A stretch of DNA of 14,276 nt from Clostridia bacterium (GTDB lineage Bacteria; Bacillota_A; Clostridia; Christensenellales; Aristaeellaceae): the NCBI GenBank assembly GCA_009783365.1, contig WRHG01000032.1, positions 1 through 14,276 of the forward strand, read 5' to 3'. Below are positions 1-7,956 of this stretch, piece by piece. The notes beneath the pieces were generated by a model. It saw nothing but the letters and a program-made list of their open reading frames with translations, was not told the origin of the DNA and ran no database searches. The position numbers and the translations under genes were made by a program. How positions within the stretch are numbered: the first letter of the stretch is position 1; the number at the start of each line of letters is the position of its first letter.

Positions 1-839
1 CGCCAGGTGATCCGCGGCAGTGGAAGCTGCAAATCGACGTTCAGCAGATGGCGGAACACATGCCGATACGCTCCTTCGATCACTCCCTGAACGTCCTCCG
101 GATCCACGAAGCTCATTTCCATATCAAACTGGGTAAACTCCGGCTGGCGATCCGCCCGGCCATCCTCATCCCGGAAGCAGCGGGTAATTTGGTAGTACTT
201 GTCCAAACCGGAGAGCATCAACAGCTGCTTATAAATTTGCGGACTTTGGGGAAGGGCGTAAAAGGTTCCCGGCTTGCAGCGGGCGGGCACCAGGTAATCC
301 CGGGCGCCTTCGGGGGTGGACTTGGTCAGCATGGGGGTTTCCACTTCCACAAATCCCTGGCTGTCAATATACTCCCGAAGCAGGCGGGTCACCTGGTGGC
401 GCATACGGAGCATCTGCTGCATACAGGGCCGGCGCAGATCCAAATACCGGTAGGTAAGGCGCAGGGATTCCTGCTCCTTGGTGTCCTCCTCAACATAGAT
501 GGGAGGCGTCTTGCTTGCGTTTAAGATAACAGCCTCTTCCGCCGCCACCTCAATCTCGCCGGTTTTCAGCTTTTCATTGACGGCTTCCGCAGCCCGCATG
601 GTCACTTTGCCGCGAACTTCCAGCACGTATTCGCTATGCAGGCTCTCCGCCACGGCCAAGAGCGGCCGTGAAATGACGTTGCCGTCAAAGACCACCTGCA
701 CGACGCCTGTATGATCCCTTAACCACACGAAGATGATGCCGCCCAGATTGCGGGACCGCTGTACCCAACCCTTCAAAATCACAGATTGTCCGGCATGCGC
801 CTTATTAACTTCGCCACACATGTGCGTGCGTTGATTCAT
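1..839 (-). CDS. aspS: Aspartyl-tRNA synthetase, N-terminal 279 residues (3' end outside window)
   Basis: Charges tRNA-Asp with aspartate in the cytoplasm (class II synthetase). Reading from the ATG at 839 the frame stays open to base 1 with no stop, so the C-terminal half lies outside the window; the family is usually about 590 residues. The start MNQRTHMCGEV matches the family's typical RTHxCGEL opening. Next comes the OB-fold anticodon-binding domain (GWVQRSRNLGG, then DHTGVVQVVFDG). The class II core begins with motif 1 (GFVEVETPMLTKSTPEGARD) and motif 2 (CFRDEDGRADRQPEFTQFD), followed by the insertion-domain start. The ribosome binding site GAGGAGTG (848-855) overlaps the hisS stop codon (857-859), so translation is probably coupled and the gene relies on the hisS promoter. 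Nothing in the visible part looks damaged. Whether it is the discriminating or non-discriminating type cannot be judged here. Confidence 0.97.
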   Translation of the reverse strand, partial: MNQRTHMCGEVNKAHAGQSVILKGWVQRSRNLGGIIFVWLRDHTGVVQVVFDGNVISRPLLAVAESLHSEYVLEVRGKVTMRAAEAVNEKLKTGEIEVAAEEAVILNASKTPPIYVEEDTKEQESLRLTYRYLDLRRPCMQQMLRMRHQVTRLLREYIDSQGFVEVETPMLTKSTPEGARDYLVPARCKPGTFYALPQSPQIYKQLLMLSGLDKYYQITRCFRDEDGRADRQPEFTQFDMEMSFVDPEDVQGVIEGAYRHVFRHLLNVDLQLPLPRITW

Positions 840-856
840 GTTCTATTCACTCCTCA

Positions 857-2137
857 TTACGGGCGAAGGCGCTCATTGAGCAACCCCGGCGCCTCTACAA
901 GCGGCGTTTCCCACTCTTCCTTGGTGTTCATGTCCCGTATTCTCACAACGCCGCGTTCCAATTCATCATCTCCGAGAATGGCCACGATTTTTGCGTTTAG
1001 CTTGTCCGCATACTTGAACTGCGCTTTCAAACTACGGACCTGATGGTTCATGTCCGCCCGAAGCCCCTTGGCTCGAAGGACCCCTACAAAATGAAAAGCT
1101 TTGGCGGCGGCACCCTCGCCCAGATTGGCCACAAAGACTTCCGGCGACTCCTCATCCACCCTTAACAGGCACTCGCCTTCACCCAGCCGGTCCAACAGCA
1201 TGATGACCCGCTCGATCCCCATGCCAAAGCCGACTCCCGGAATACTAGGGCCGCCCAATTCCTCCACCAGCCCGTCATACCTGCCGCCGCCACACACCGT
1301 CAACGCAGCCGCGCCAACTCCCGTAGTAATCTCAAAAACGGTCTTGGTATAATAATCCAAACCCCGTACAATGCCTGTGTCTATCTGGAAATCAAGGCCT
1401 TCCCCATCCAGATATCCCTTAAGTGAATTAAAATGCCTGCTGCACGCTTCGCATAGCAAGTCCAGCATCACGGGTGCGTCCGCAAGCTCTGCGCGACAGC
1501 CCTCCTCCTTGCAGTCCAAGGCGCGCATGGGATTGGACACAATGCGTTCCCGGCAATTCCGGCACAATTGATCCAGTTTGCTTTGCAGATATTCTCTCAA
1601 CCTTTGCTGATAGGCCGGCCTGCATACGGGGCATCCGATGGAGTTGACGCGTGCGGACAAATGCCTAAGGCCAAAGCCGGCTAGCAAATTCACCACAAGC
1701 ATTATCAACTCCGCGTCCGTAGACGGCTGGGCTGCGCCAAAGCATTCCATGCCAAATTGATGGTGTTCCCGCAGCCGGCCGGATTGAGGAGATTCATAAC
1801 GGAAGTGGGGCGCGCTTATGTAATACGCTTTTAACGGCAAGGCCCGGGCATACAACCCGCTTTCCACAAAAGCTCGGACAGTGCCCGCCGTGCTTTCCGG
1901 TTTTAAAGTGACGCTGCGCCCGCCTTTGTCTATAAATGAATACATTTCCTTTCGGACTACGTCGCTGGTCTCTCCCGCGGCTCGGGCGAACAGTTCCGTA
2001 TGCTCCAGCACAGGGGTTCGGAGCTCCCGATATCCCGCCAGCAGGGCCGCATCCCGCATGGCTTGCTCAACGGCCCGCCAACGGGCGCTATCTGCGGGCA
2101 ACACGTCCTTCATTCCCTTCGGCACCTTGGTCAGCAT
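857..2137 (-). CDS. hisS: Histidyl-tRNA synthetase
   Basis: Charges tRNA-His in the cytoplasm (class II synthetase, 426 residues, normal length). Motif 1 lies around residues 35-68. Motif 2 is at about 111-134 (HFRYESPQSGR, then HHQFGMECFG). The HisRS-specific signatures GLDYYTKTVFEI (259-270) and GGGRYDGLVEELGG (283-296) are present, with motif 3 GVGFGMGIERV at about 301-311. A C-terminal anticodon-binding domain ends the chain. Between motif 2 and the HisA signature are eight cysteines (C169, C172, C192, C195, C209, C214, C229, C232), an arrangement usual in Firmicute HisRS and suggestive of a metal-binding insert. The ATG at 2137 follows GAGGTGG (2142-2148). A sigma-A promoter lies just upstream, and aspS follows with overlapping signals. 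A T-box often precedes this gene pair in Firmicutes; none fits here. Confidence 0.98.
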   Translation of the reverse strand: MLTKVPKGMKDVLPADSARWRAVEQAMRDAALLAGYRELRTPVLEHTELFARAAGETSDVVRKEMYSFIDKGGRSVTLKPESTAGTVRAFVESGLYARALPLKAYYISAPHFRYESPQSGRLREHHQFGMECFGAAQPSTDAELIMLVVNLLAGFGLRHLSARVNSIGCPVCRPAYQQRLREYLQSKLDQLCRNCRERIVSNPMRALDCKEEGCRAELADAPVMLDLLCEACSRHFNSLKGYLDGEGLDFQIDTGIVRGLDYYTKTVFEITTGVGAAALTVCGGGRYDGLVEELGGPSIPGVGFGMGIERVIMLLDRLGEGECLLRVDEESPEVFVANLGEGAAAKAFHFVGVLRAKGLRADMNHQVRSLKAQFKYADKLNAKIVAILGDDELERGVVRIRDMNTKEEWETPLVEAPGLLNERLRP

Positions 2138-2180
2138 GGGTCCACCTCGCTTATCCTGTTCAAACGCAAGTACAACAAGG

Positions 2181-2210
2181 ATTATACATGCCGCTTGAGC
2201 GTGCTGTCAA
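2181..2210 (-). promoter_or_regulatory. Sigma-A promoter for hisS-aspS
   Basis: On the minus strand TTGACA (2205-2210) is followed after 18 bases by TATAAT (2181-2186): both boxes are perfect consensus. The predicted start is near 2174, which leaves a leader of only about 36 bases before the hisS ATG at 2137. That is too short for a T-box, so expression looks constitutive or controlled only at initiation. A small inverted repeat (CTTGA/TCAAG) overlaps the -35 box and may be fortuitous. Confidence 0.85.
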
Positions 2211-2267
2211 GGCAGCCCCGGAGGTGATAACAAGGAAATGGAAAATGATTGAGAGCATAAACCTCGA

Positions 2268-3185
2268 TTACGCGAAGTGATGTCCCAGACATTGCATGCC
2301 GTACAAGCCCGCGCCGATTACGCCGCTCTCCTGCATTGACTCTGAATACAAAATATGAAGATTTGCGGCCGGAAAAGGTTTACGCGTGTGCTTACATATG
2401 TAATACTCCAGGCGTTCGGCGGGGAATCCCCGCATCTGCACTACGCCGCCGCCAATAAGTATGCATTCCGGATCAAGGATCGTAATCTCAGCGGCGATGG
2501 GGAGTGACAGATCCTCCAGGTACTCATCAACCCGGGGCGAATTCCAGTGCCGGGCAAATATATCACTGATGTCGGTACCCGGGAAGCACCTCGCGGAGAG
2601 CGCCTGCAGCCGAATCCCTGACGCGAACAGCTCCGCACATCCTTCATTGCCGCAACCGCATATCTCGTGTTCCGCCCGCATGGGTATATGGCCCAGTTCT
2701 CCGGCAACGCCATTTTTTCCAATAAGAATCTTTCCGTCGATCGCAATAACGTTGCCAAAACCGGTTCCGATATAAAACCCCAGCACAATGCCCGGGTCCG
2801 GAATTTTATAACGTCGCTTATCGTAGTAAAACAGCATATTTACGTCACGATCCACAAAAACAGGCGCACTCAAGCTGGATTCAAGAGTATCGGCAATCGC
2901 CAAACCGTCCAGGCCGGCAATATTGGGTGTGGAAAGCAAGGTGCGCCGGTCCTTGCTCACAGACGAAGGAAAGCCCAGCGCGATCCCGGCTGGCAAGCGC
3001 CCGTCAGTTACACGGCTGAGATAATCCCGAATAAAGCTTATTAAGCCGTATACGGCGCCACTGCCGAACACCTGCTGGCTCGCGCCGATCTCAAAATGGC
3101 TTAATCGGGCTTCGCTGTCTACAAGGCCGATTCGGATATTTGTACCGCCGATATCCAACCCGAGCACGTCGATGCCTTTACGCAT
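2268..3185 (-). CDS. alsK: ROK-family sugar kinase, D-allose kinase (AlsK) type
   Basis: ATP-dependent cytoplasmic sugar kinase of the ROK family, about 305 residues. Visible are the phosphate-binding DIGGT (about residue 12), the catalytic Asp region FVDRDVN (D113), GTGFG (141-145), and the ROK zinc site GELGHI (H167) with CGCGNEGC (C177, C179, C184). Numbers count from the GTG. The run GFPSSVSKDRRTLLSTPNI and the RDVN motif, in place of the glucokinase NDAN, closely match my memory of E. coli D-allose kinase. The C-terminal FPAERLEYY...RKPFP segment does too. AlsK makes allose-6-phosphate, which RpiB, encoded just upstream, can isomerise. Two starts compete: GTG at 3188 and ATG at 3185. The SD-like GGCGGTGA (3189-3196) gives better spacing to the ATG, so I use 3185. 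Glucokinase or another hexokinase activity cannot be excluded. Confidence 0.85.
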   Translation of the reverse strand: MRKGIDVLGLDIGGTNIRIGLVDSEARLSHFEIGASQQVFGSGAVYGLISFIRDYLSRVTDGRLPAGIALGFPSSVSKDRRTLLSTPNIAGLDGLAIADTLESSLSAPVFVDRDVNMLFYYDKRRYKIPDPGIVLGFYIGTGFGNVIAIDGKILIGKNGVAGELGHIPMRAEHEICGCGNEGCAELFASGIRLQALSARCFPGTDISDIFARHWNSPRVDEYLEDLSLPIAAEITILDPECILIGGGVVQMRGFPAERLEYYICKHTRKPFPAANLHILYSESMQESGVIGAGLYGMQCLGHHFA

Positions 3186-3438
3186 CACTCACCGCCCATC
3201 CACGCCTGAGGCGTTTGCATAATCATAGCCCTATCATAGTAAGCAAGCGTTTCTCGTTGTGTATACATACATCGCTGTCATGCTGGAACAGTCCGGAAGC
3301 GCCTGTGTTCAGTATCTCCGTGCCCATGCAAGTCTGTTGTTATTAAGCAGGCAGGATGGTCATCGAATAAGCCTTCAAACCGGGAGGACCAGGAGTGAAC
3401 AGCTCGCCTGGTTTCAGACGTGTCCGGGACGTTGCTCT
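3186..3438 (-). other. Non-coding gap between rpiB and alsK with possible control elements
   Basis: About 250 bases with no believable gene on either strand. Reading toward alsK, there is a 6-base inverted repeat ACCAGG/CCTGGT (3388-3393 with 3407-3412, loop 13) shortly after the rpiB stop, with no T-run, so it is not a standard terminator. Further down are an AANCGNTT core (3245-3252), which is the core of LacI-type operators, and two direct CTATGAT copies 11 bases apart (3222-3228, 3233-3239). A 5-base-arm hairpin (3202-3214) sits just before the alsK ribosome binding site. No good sigma-A promoter was found, so alsK may be read through from upstream or use a weak, regulated promoter here. 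Confidence 0.5.
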
Positions 3439-3900
3439 TCACAATGACTCATCAGCAATTCCCCCAGTGCGTTCTATCTCCGCAATCTGTTCCACACGGC
3501 GCAAGTGCCGCCCGCCTTCAAAAATACCCGCCAGCCAACCCTCTATAATCATAAGCGCCAGATCCTTGCCTACAACACGGCTGCCCAGCGCCAGCATGTT
3601 GGTGTCGTTATGCTCGCGTGAAAGCCGCGCGGAATATGGATCGCTGCACACCACACAACGGATGCCCCTTACTTTGTTGGCTGCCAGCGATATGCCAACG
3701 CCGGTTCCGCAAAACAACAACCCCCGCCCGCACTCTCCTGACGCTACCGCCCGGGCAGCCCGAAGCGCATACACTGGATAATCGCATCGTTCGGCGGCGT
3801 ATACGCCATAATCACGATAAGACAAGCCGTGCTCATCCAGGTACGCCATGACCTGCGTCTTTAGCTCGACGCCAACGTGGTCGCTCGCCAGTGCAATCAT
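3439..3900 (-). CDS. rpiB: Ribose-5-phosphate isomerase B / allose-6-phosphate isomerase
   Basis: RpiB/LacAB family sugar-phosphate isomerase, about 153 residues, cytoplasmic. It interconverts ribose-5-P and ribulose-5-P, and in several bacteria also D-allose-6-P and D-allulose-6-P. Family marks are all present: ASDHVG near the N-terminus (usually SDHAG; the Ala to Val change is mild), DYPVYA, the catalytic-Cys loop FCGTGVGISLAANKVRGIR, the SREHNDTNMLALG block with the base histidine, and the GWLAGIFEGGRHLRRV tail. Two starts are possible, GTG at 3903 and ATG at 3900. GGAGGTG (3906-3912) gives 2 bases to the GTG but 5 to the ATG, which favours 3900. It follows the CoA-disulfide reductase by 49 bases and precedes the AlsK-type kinase. 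That pairing suggests a job in D-allose breakdown rather than, or in addition to, the pentose phosphate pathway. Confidence 0.95.
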   Translation of the reverse strand: MIALASDHVGVELKTQVMAYLDEHGLSYRDYGVYAAERCDYPVYALRAARAVASGECGRGLLFCGTGVGISLAANKVRGIRCVVCSDPYSARLSREHNDTNMLALGSRVVGKDLALMIIEGWLAGIFEGGRHLRRVEQIAEIERTGGIADESL

Positions 3901-3949
3901 CACGCCACCTCCGATGAAGAAAGGGGGTTATGCGCGCTCAACAAAGCAT

Positions 3950-5599
3950 TCATGATGCGTAAGCTGCGCGGAATAACCGGTATCCGCCGCTGAGGTTATA
4001 AACGTCAAATCTGTTTTGAACTAAAACCCTGGCGGCGGCGTAGCTGCGTACGCCGCTGTGACAGTGCACATAAACAGGCTTGGAAGGATCCAACTCTCCC
4101 ATGCGTTCCCTCAAGGAATCCAACGGGATGTTGGTAAAGCCATCTATACGGCCCTGCGCAAACTCTTCCGGGCTGCGCACATCCAACAGAATAACGCTGC
4201 CGTCGCGGGGCAGGGCGTCCACCTCATGCCAGTGGAAGCTCTTCACCTTACCGGTCAGTACATTTTCGATTACGCATCCGGCCATGTTAACCGGGTCCTT
4301 CGCTGAAGAATACGGCGGCGCGTAGCACAGTTCCAGCCGAACCAGGTCATGAGCCGTCATGCCCGCGCGGATTGCCGTTGCCAGCACATCACAGCGCTTG
4401 TCTACGCCGTCGAAACCGACGACCTGCGCTCCAAGAATTTTACCGCTCGTTCTTTCAAAAATCACCTTCATGGACATGGGCTTTGAACCCGGGTAATACC
4501 CAGCGTGACTGGAAAGCCAAAGGAACACCTTGTCATAATCCAGCGAAAGGCGCTTCGCGGTTTTTTCATTCACACCGGTTGATGCCGCCGTCATATCAAA
4601 AACTTTAATGATTGCCGACCCCTGCGTGCCCGCATATTCAGAAAATATACCGCAGATATGATCGGCGGCGACCCTGGCTTGCTTATTCGCCGGGCCGGCA
4701 AGCGGAATCATTGCGGGTTGCCCCGTAACAAAATCAGCCACTTCCACCGCGTCCCCAATGGCGTATATATTCGGATCGGAAGTGCGCATATGCCGATCAA
4801 CGACAATGCCGCCACCCTGATTAACCTCCAGCCCGGCATCCTTGGCGAGCCGGCTCTCCGGCTTTACGCCGATAGCCAGAAAAAGCATGTCCGTTTCCAA
4901 CGTGCCGTCCTGCAGAACAACGGTCAAGCCGTCGCCGCGCTCGCCAATGCTTCGCAAACCATTATTCAGATATAGCGAAACGCCGTGTTGCCGCATATGC
5001 TGATGCAACTCTGACGCCATCTCTCTATCGAGAGGCGCTATTACTTGGTCTGACAGCTCGATCATGCTTACGTCCAAGCCAATGCGTTTCAAATTTTCAG
5101 CCATTTCGACCCCTATGAAACCACCGCCTACGACTGCTGCGCTATTCGGCTGGTGCTTGAATAAAAACGCTTTCATGAGGTCGACGTCGGCAATATTACG
5201 CAGCGTAAACACTCGCTCTGCGTTGATCCCTTCGATTGGTGGCTTAATCGGGACGCCTCCGGGCGATAGAATCAATTGATCGTATGCTTCAACATACACG
5301 TCACCGGTTTGAACGCTTTTCACTCTCACCGTTTTGGCGGCTCGATCAATGGACGCCACCTCGCTCTGTACCCGCACATCCACACGAAAACGTCGGTTAA
5401 AAAGCTCGGGTGTCTGCAAAAGCAAATCTTCCCGGTCGGCTATCTCTCCTCCGATATGATAGGGCAAGCCGCAGTTGGCAAAGGAGATATACTCCCCCTG
5501 CTCAAACATGATGATTTCGGCGTGTTCGTCCAACCTGCGAAGGCGCGCCGCCGCAGTAGCGCCGCCAGCCACTCCGCCCACAATAACAATTTTTCTCAT
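3950..5599 (-). CDS. CoA-disulfide reductase with C-terminal rhodanese domain
   Basis: FAD/NAD(P)H pyridine-nucleotide-disulfide oxidoreductase of 549 residues. An N-terminal FAD Rossmann motif (IVGGVAGGATAAARLRR, 5-22) precedes SFANCGLPYH with the single redox Cys43 typical of CoA-disulfide reductase, NADH oxidase and persulfide reductase. A second Rossmann fold (AAVVGGGFIGVEMAE) and the second FAD motif (IYAIGDAVEV) follow. The dimerisation domain carries HAGYYPGSKPM and LCYAPPYSSAKDPVNMAG. Residues about 465-545 form a rhodanese domain with the active loop CHSGVRS (Cys513). Fusions of this layout reduce CoA disulfide and CoA or other persulfides and polysulfide, protecting thiols and using sulfane sulfur in the cytoplasm. 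The ATG at 5599 has GTGAGGGA upstream. The gene lies 31 bases after GH65 and 49 bases before rpiB, so it is probably co-transcribed with them. Exact substrate is not decided by sequence. Confidence 0.93.
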   Translation of the reverse strand: MRKIVIVGGVAGGATAAARLRRLDEHAEIIMFEQGEYISFANCGLPYHIGGEIADREDLLLQTPELFNRRFRVDVRVQSEVASIDRAAKTVRVKSVQTGDVYVEAYDQLILSPGGVPIKPPIEGINAERVFTLRNIADVDLMKAFLFKHQPNSAAVVGGGFIGVEMAENLKRIGLDVSMIELSDQVIAPLDREMASELHQHMRQHGVSLYLNNGLRSIGERGDGLTVVLQDGTLETDMLFLAIGVKPESRLAKDAGLEVNQGGGIVVDRHMRTSDPNIYAIGDAVEVADFVTGQPAMIPLAGPANKQARVAADHICGIFSEYAGTQGSAIIKVFDMTAASTGVNEKTAKRLSLDYDKVFLWLSSHAGYYPGSKPMSMKVIFERTSGKILGAQVVGFDGVDKRCDVLATAIRAGMTAHDLVRLELCYAPPYSSAKDPVNMAGCVIENVLTGKVKSFHWHEVDALPRDGSVILLDVRSPEEFAQGRIDGFTNIPLDSLRERMGELDPSKPVYVHCHSGVRSYAAARVLVQNRFDVYNLSGGYRLFRAAYAS

Positions 5600-5630
5600 C
5601 GACTATTCCCTCACAATCATCGCAGCTCAC

Positions 5631-7895
5631 TTATTCTGTAAGCGTATGCGAAATTTCTGTTTTCAGCTCCCGCTTTATACCACATAAGGACATGGAAAGC
5701 GGTAGGCCCTCCAGCAATACGACTGTAGCCCTGGAATCGACGACCTGCAAGCGAATAAGCCTGCCCCGGTAGCGGAATTGAAAGGCATAGCACCGCCATG
5801 CGTCCGGCAGGAAGGGCGCCAGGGAAAGTCCGCCCACAGTACGCATGCCCGCAAAACCATGCGCAATGGAAAGCCAACTGCCTGCCATGCTGGTGATATG
5901 CAAGCCGTCGCCAGTGTCATTGTTCATATTGTCCAAGTCCAGGCGGGCGTTGCGCCGGTACATTTCCACCGCCTTGTCCCGATAGCCGATTTCCGCGGCT
6001 AAAATGCTATGCACGCAGGGGGATAAGCTGCTTTCATGGACGGTCATGGGTTCGTAAAAGTCAAAATTCTGTTTTTTTACATCTTTGCTGTACAGGTGCC
6101 CCAGGAAGTACAGCCCCTGCAGCACGTCAGCCTGCTTGATAAAGCAGGAACGGAGAATTTTATCCCAGGACCAATGCTGGTTTATAGGGCGCTCCGCCTC
6201 CGGAATTCGGTCCGCGGGCAGCAATTCCTTATCCATAAAGGTATCATGCTGTACGAAGACGCCCTGGCCTTCATCCTTAGGCTCATACATGCGTGACGCC
6301 ACATCCCGCATATGGCTGAGTTCTTCCTCCGTAACGCCCAGCAGCGCTCTTCGCTCCGCCGGCGCCTGCCCGGCCGCCGTACAGAACATCTCGATGCTCC
6401 AGGCTGCTATCCGGTTGGTGTACCAGTTGTTGTTCACGTTATTTTCATACTCATTGGGACCGGTTACCCCGTGGATCATATACTGCTGTCTGCGTTTGCA
6501 AAAATGGACCCGATCCGTATAGAACCTGGCCACGCCGCAGAGAACGTCCAAGCCTTCCCGCAAGATATACTCTTGATCGCCGGTATATGTGGTATAGTAA
6601 AAGATCGCATGAGCGATCGCGCCGTTGCGGTGAATCTCCTCAAAAGTGATTTCCCATTCGTTGTGGCACTCAATACCTGTAAAAGTCACCATAGGAAAAA
6701 GTGCCCCGCGAAGGCCCTGCCGCCTGGCGTTCTCATAAGCGCCGTCCAACTGTAAATACCGGTACCGCAATAGCTGTCTGGCCACATCTTGACCGGCCAC
6801 CGCCAAATAGAAAGGCAAGCAATAGGCTTCCGTGTCCCAGTAAGCGGCGCCGCCATACTTCTCGCCGGTAAAACCTTTGGGCCCGATGTTGAGGCGTTCG
6901 TCCTCGCCGGTATACGTTCCTTGAAGATGGAACAAGCTAAACCGGATACCCTGCTGTGCGGCGTCATCCCCGCCGATTTCAACGTCACAAGCCGCCCACC
7001 GGTCCTCCCAGGCTCCCCCATGCTCCGCCCGCAGCTTTTCGTACCTCACCTCCCGCGCCCGGGACGCCGCTCGCATGGCAAGGGTGACGAGGTTTTTTTC
7101 CTCATGATCACGGCTGGTAAAGCACAGCGCATACTTTTCAAGAATTGCCGTTTCTTCCGCCCGCATGGTCCCCTTATATACCGCCTCAACATAGCCGCTT
7201 CGGAGCGTTCGCCTCTCCAACTCCAGCCCGTTCGCCCAGCAACTCATGGCCGCTCCTACGGCGAAGCGCGGCGTACCGAAGAGGTTCTCTTTTGTTCGGG
7301 TCAGCAATGCGAGTGAATCTTCATTTTCCTCCTCAGCCAGCATGTCCCAGAATGTTTCGTCATAATTGCTGTCCCGGTTTGTTACATGGGCGTCCAGATA
7401 CGGTTTCATCACAATTTGACCGTCAAAGTGAGGCGTGACGGCATAAGAAATCGCCAGCAACTCCTTTTGAGGCAGGGATACAAACCGCTCCGCCCGGACA
7501 AATACAAGCCCCTTGGGCATTTGCACCGTGAACCGGCGAGAAAATATACCCGTTCGCAAATCGAGTTCCCGATAAAAATTCTGGACGGAAGCATGATGCA
7601 GATCCAACGGAACACCGTCTATTTCCACATGAATACCCATCAGCCGCACGGCGTTGACCACCTTGCCAAAATACTCGGGATAGCCGTTTTTCCACCAGCC
7701 TACACGGGTTTTATCCGGAAACCATATACCGCCGATATATGTACCCAGATACGTGTCCCCGCTGAAATCTTCCTCAAAATTACCGCGCATGCCCATGTAC
7801 CCGTTACCAATGGAGGTAAGGCTTTCCAAAATGAGGTTTTCCTTTTCGTCCAAACCTTCTTCCACAACCTTCCAAGGATCCACCAGGCGCCCCAT
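5631..7895 (-). CDS. mapA: Glycoside hydrolase family 65 phosphorylase, probably maltose phosphorylase
   Basis: Inverting GH65 phosphorylase, 754 residues, the usual length. The likely reaction is maltose plus phosphate to beta-glucose-1-phosphate plus glucose, in the cytoplasm (no signal peptide). The N-terminal beta-sandwich begins VDPWKVVEEGLDEKENLILE with GNGYMGMRGNFEE. The (alpha/alpha)6 barrel carries GEDERLNIGPKGFTGEKYGG and YWDTEAYCLPFYL. The substrate loop is FTGIECHNEWEITFEEIHRN (405-424). GVTGPNEYENNVNNNWYTN carries the catalytic acid Glu482, which matches the Glu of characterised maltose phosphorylases. The HNEWE loop is what I remember for maltose rather than trehalose or kojibiose enzymes, but specificity stays an inference. 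The ATG at 7895 sits 5 bases after a perfect AAGGAGGT (7901-7908), and a promoter is at 7957-7985. A beta-phosphoglucomutase gene, its common partner, is not in the window. Confidence 0.93.
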   Translation of the reverse strand: MGRLVDPWKVVEEGLDEKENLILESLTSIGNGYMGMRGNFEEDFSGDTYLGTYIGGIWFPDKTRVGWWKNGYPEYFGKVVNAVRLMGIHVEIDGVPLDLHHASVQNFYRELDLRTGIFSRRFTVQMPKGLVFVRAERFVSLPQKELLAISYAVTPHFDGQIVMKPYLDAHVTNRDSNYDETFWDMLAEEENEDSLALLTRTKENLFGTPRFAVGAAMSCWANGLELERRTLRSGYVEAVYKGTMRAEETAILEKYALCFTSRDHEEKNLVTLAMRAASRAREVRYEKLRAEHGGAWEDRWAACDVEIGGDDAAQQGIRFSLFHLQGTYTGEDERLNIGPKGFTGEKYGGAAYWDTEAYCLPFYLAVAGQDVARQLLRYRYLQLDGAYENARRQGLRGALFPMVTFTGIECHNEWEITFEEIHRNGAIAHAIFYYTTYTGDQEYILREGLDVLCGVARFYTDRVHFCKRRQQYMIHGVTGPNEYENNVNNNWYTNRIAAWSIEMFCTAAGQAPAERRALLGVTEEELSHMRDVASRMYEPKDEGQGVFVQHDTFMDKELLPADRIPEAERPINQHWSWDKILRSCFIKQADVLQGLYFLGHLYSKDVKKQNFDFYEPMTVHESSLSPCVHSILAAEIGYRDKAVEMYRRNARLDLDNMNNDTGDGLHITSMAGSWLSIAHGFAGMRTVGGLSLAPFLPDAWRCYAFQFRYRGRLIRLQVVDSRATVVLLEGLPLSMSLCGIKRELKTEISHTLTE

Positions 7896-7956
7896 CGCAT
7901 ACCTCCTTCCGGTCTATCGTCAATCAGCAGTTCTTCATATTACTCGCGGTTTTGAC

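Noticed and set aside
48..714. Plus-strand open frames opposite the 5' edge
   Set aside because: They lie antisense to an unambiguous aspartyl-tRNA synthetase reading frame with motifs 1 and 2, and have no ribosome binding site or family resemblance.
2138..2267. T-box riboswitch before hisS
   Set aside because: The whole gap is 130 bases and the promoter occupies its middle; no T-box bulge motif or terminator/antiterminator is seen.
3243..3257. Full CcpA cre site before alsK
   Set aside because: Only the AANCGNTT core fits; the flanking WTG and CA positions of the cre consensus fail.
6312..7955. Long plus-strand open frames (up to 189 codons) over the GH65 gene
   Set aside because: Shadow frames of a well-conserved coding sequence; protein content is low-complexity Arg/Pro/Ser and unlike any family.
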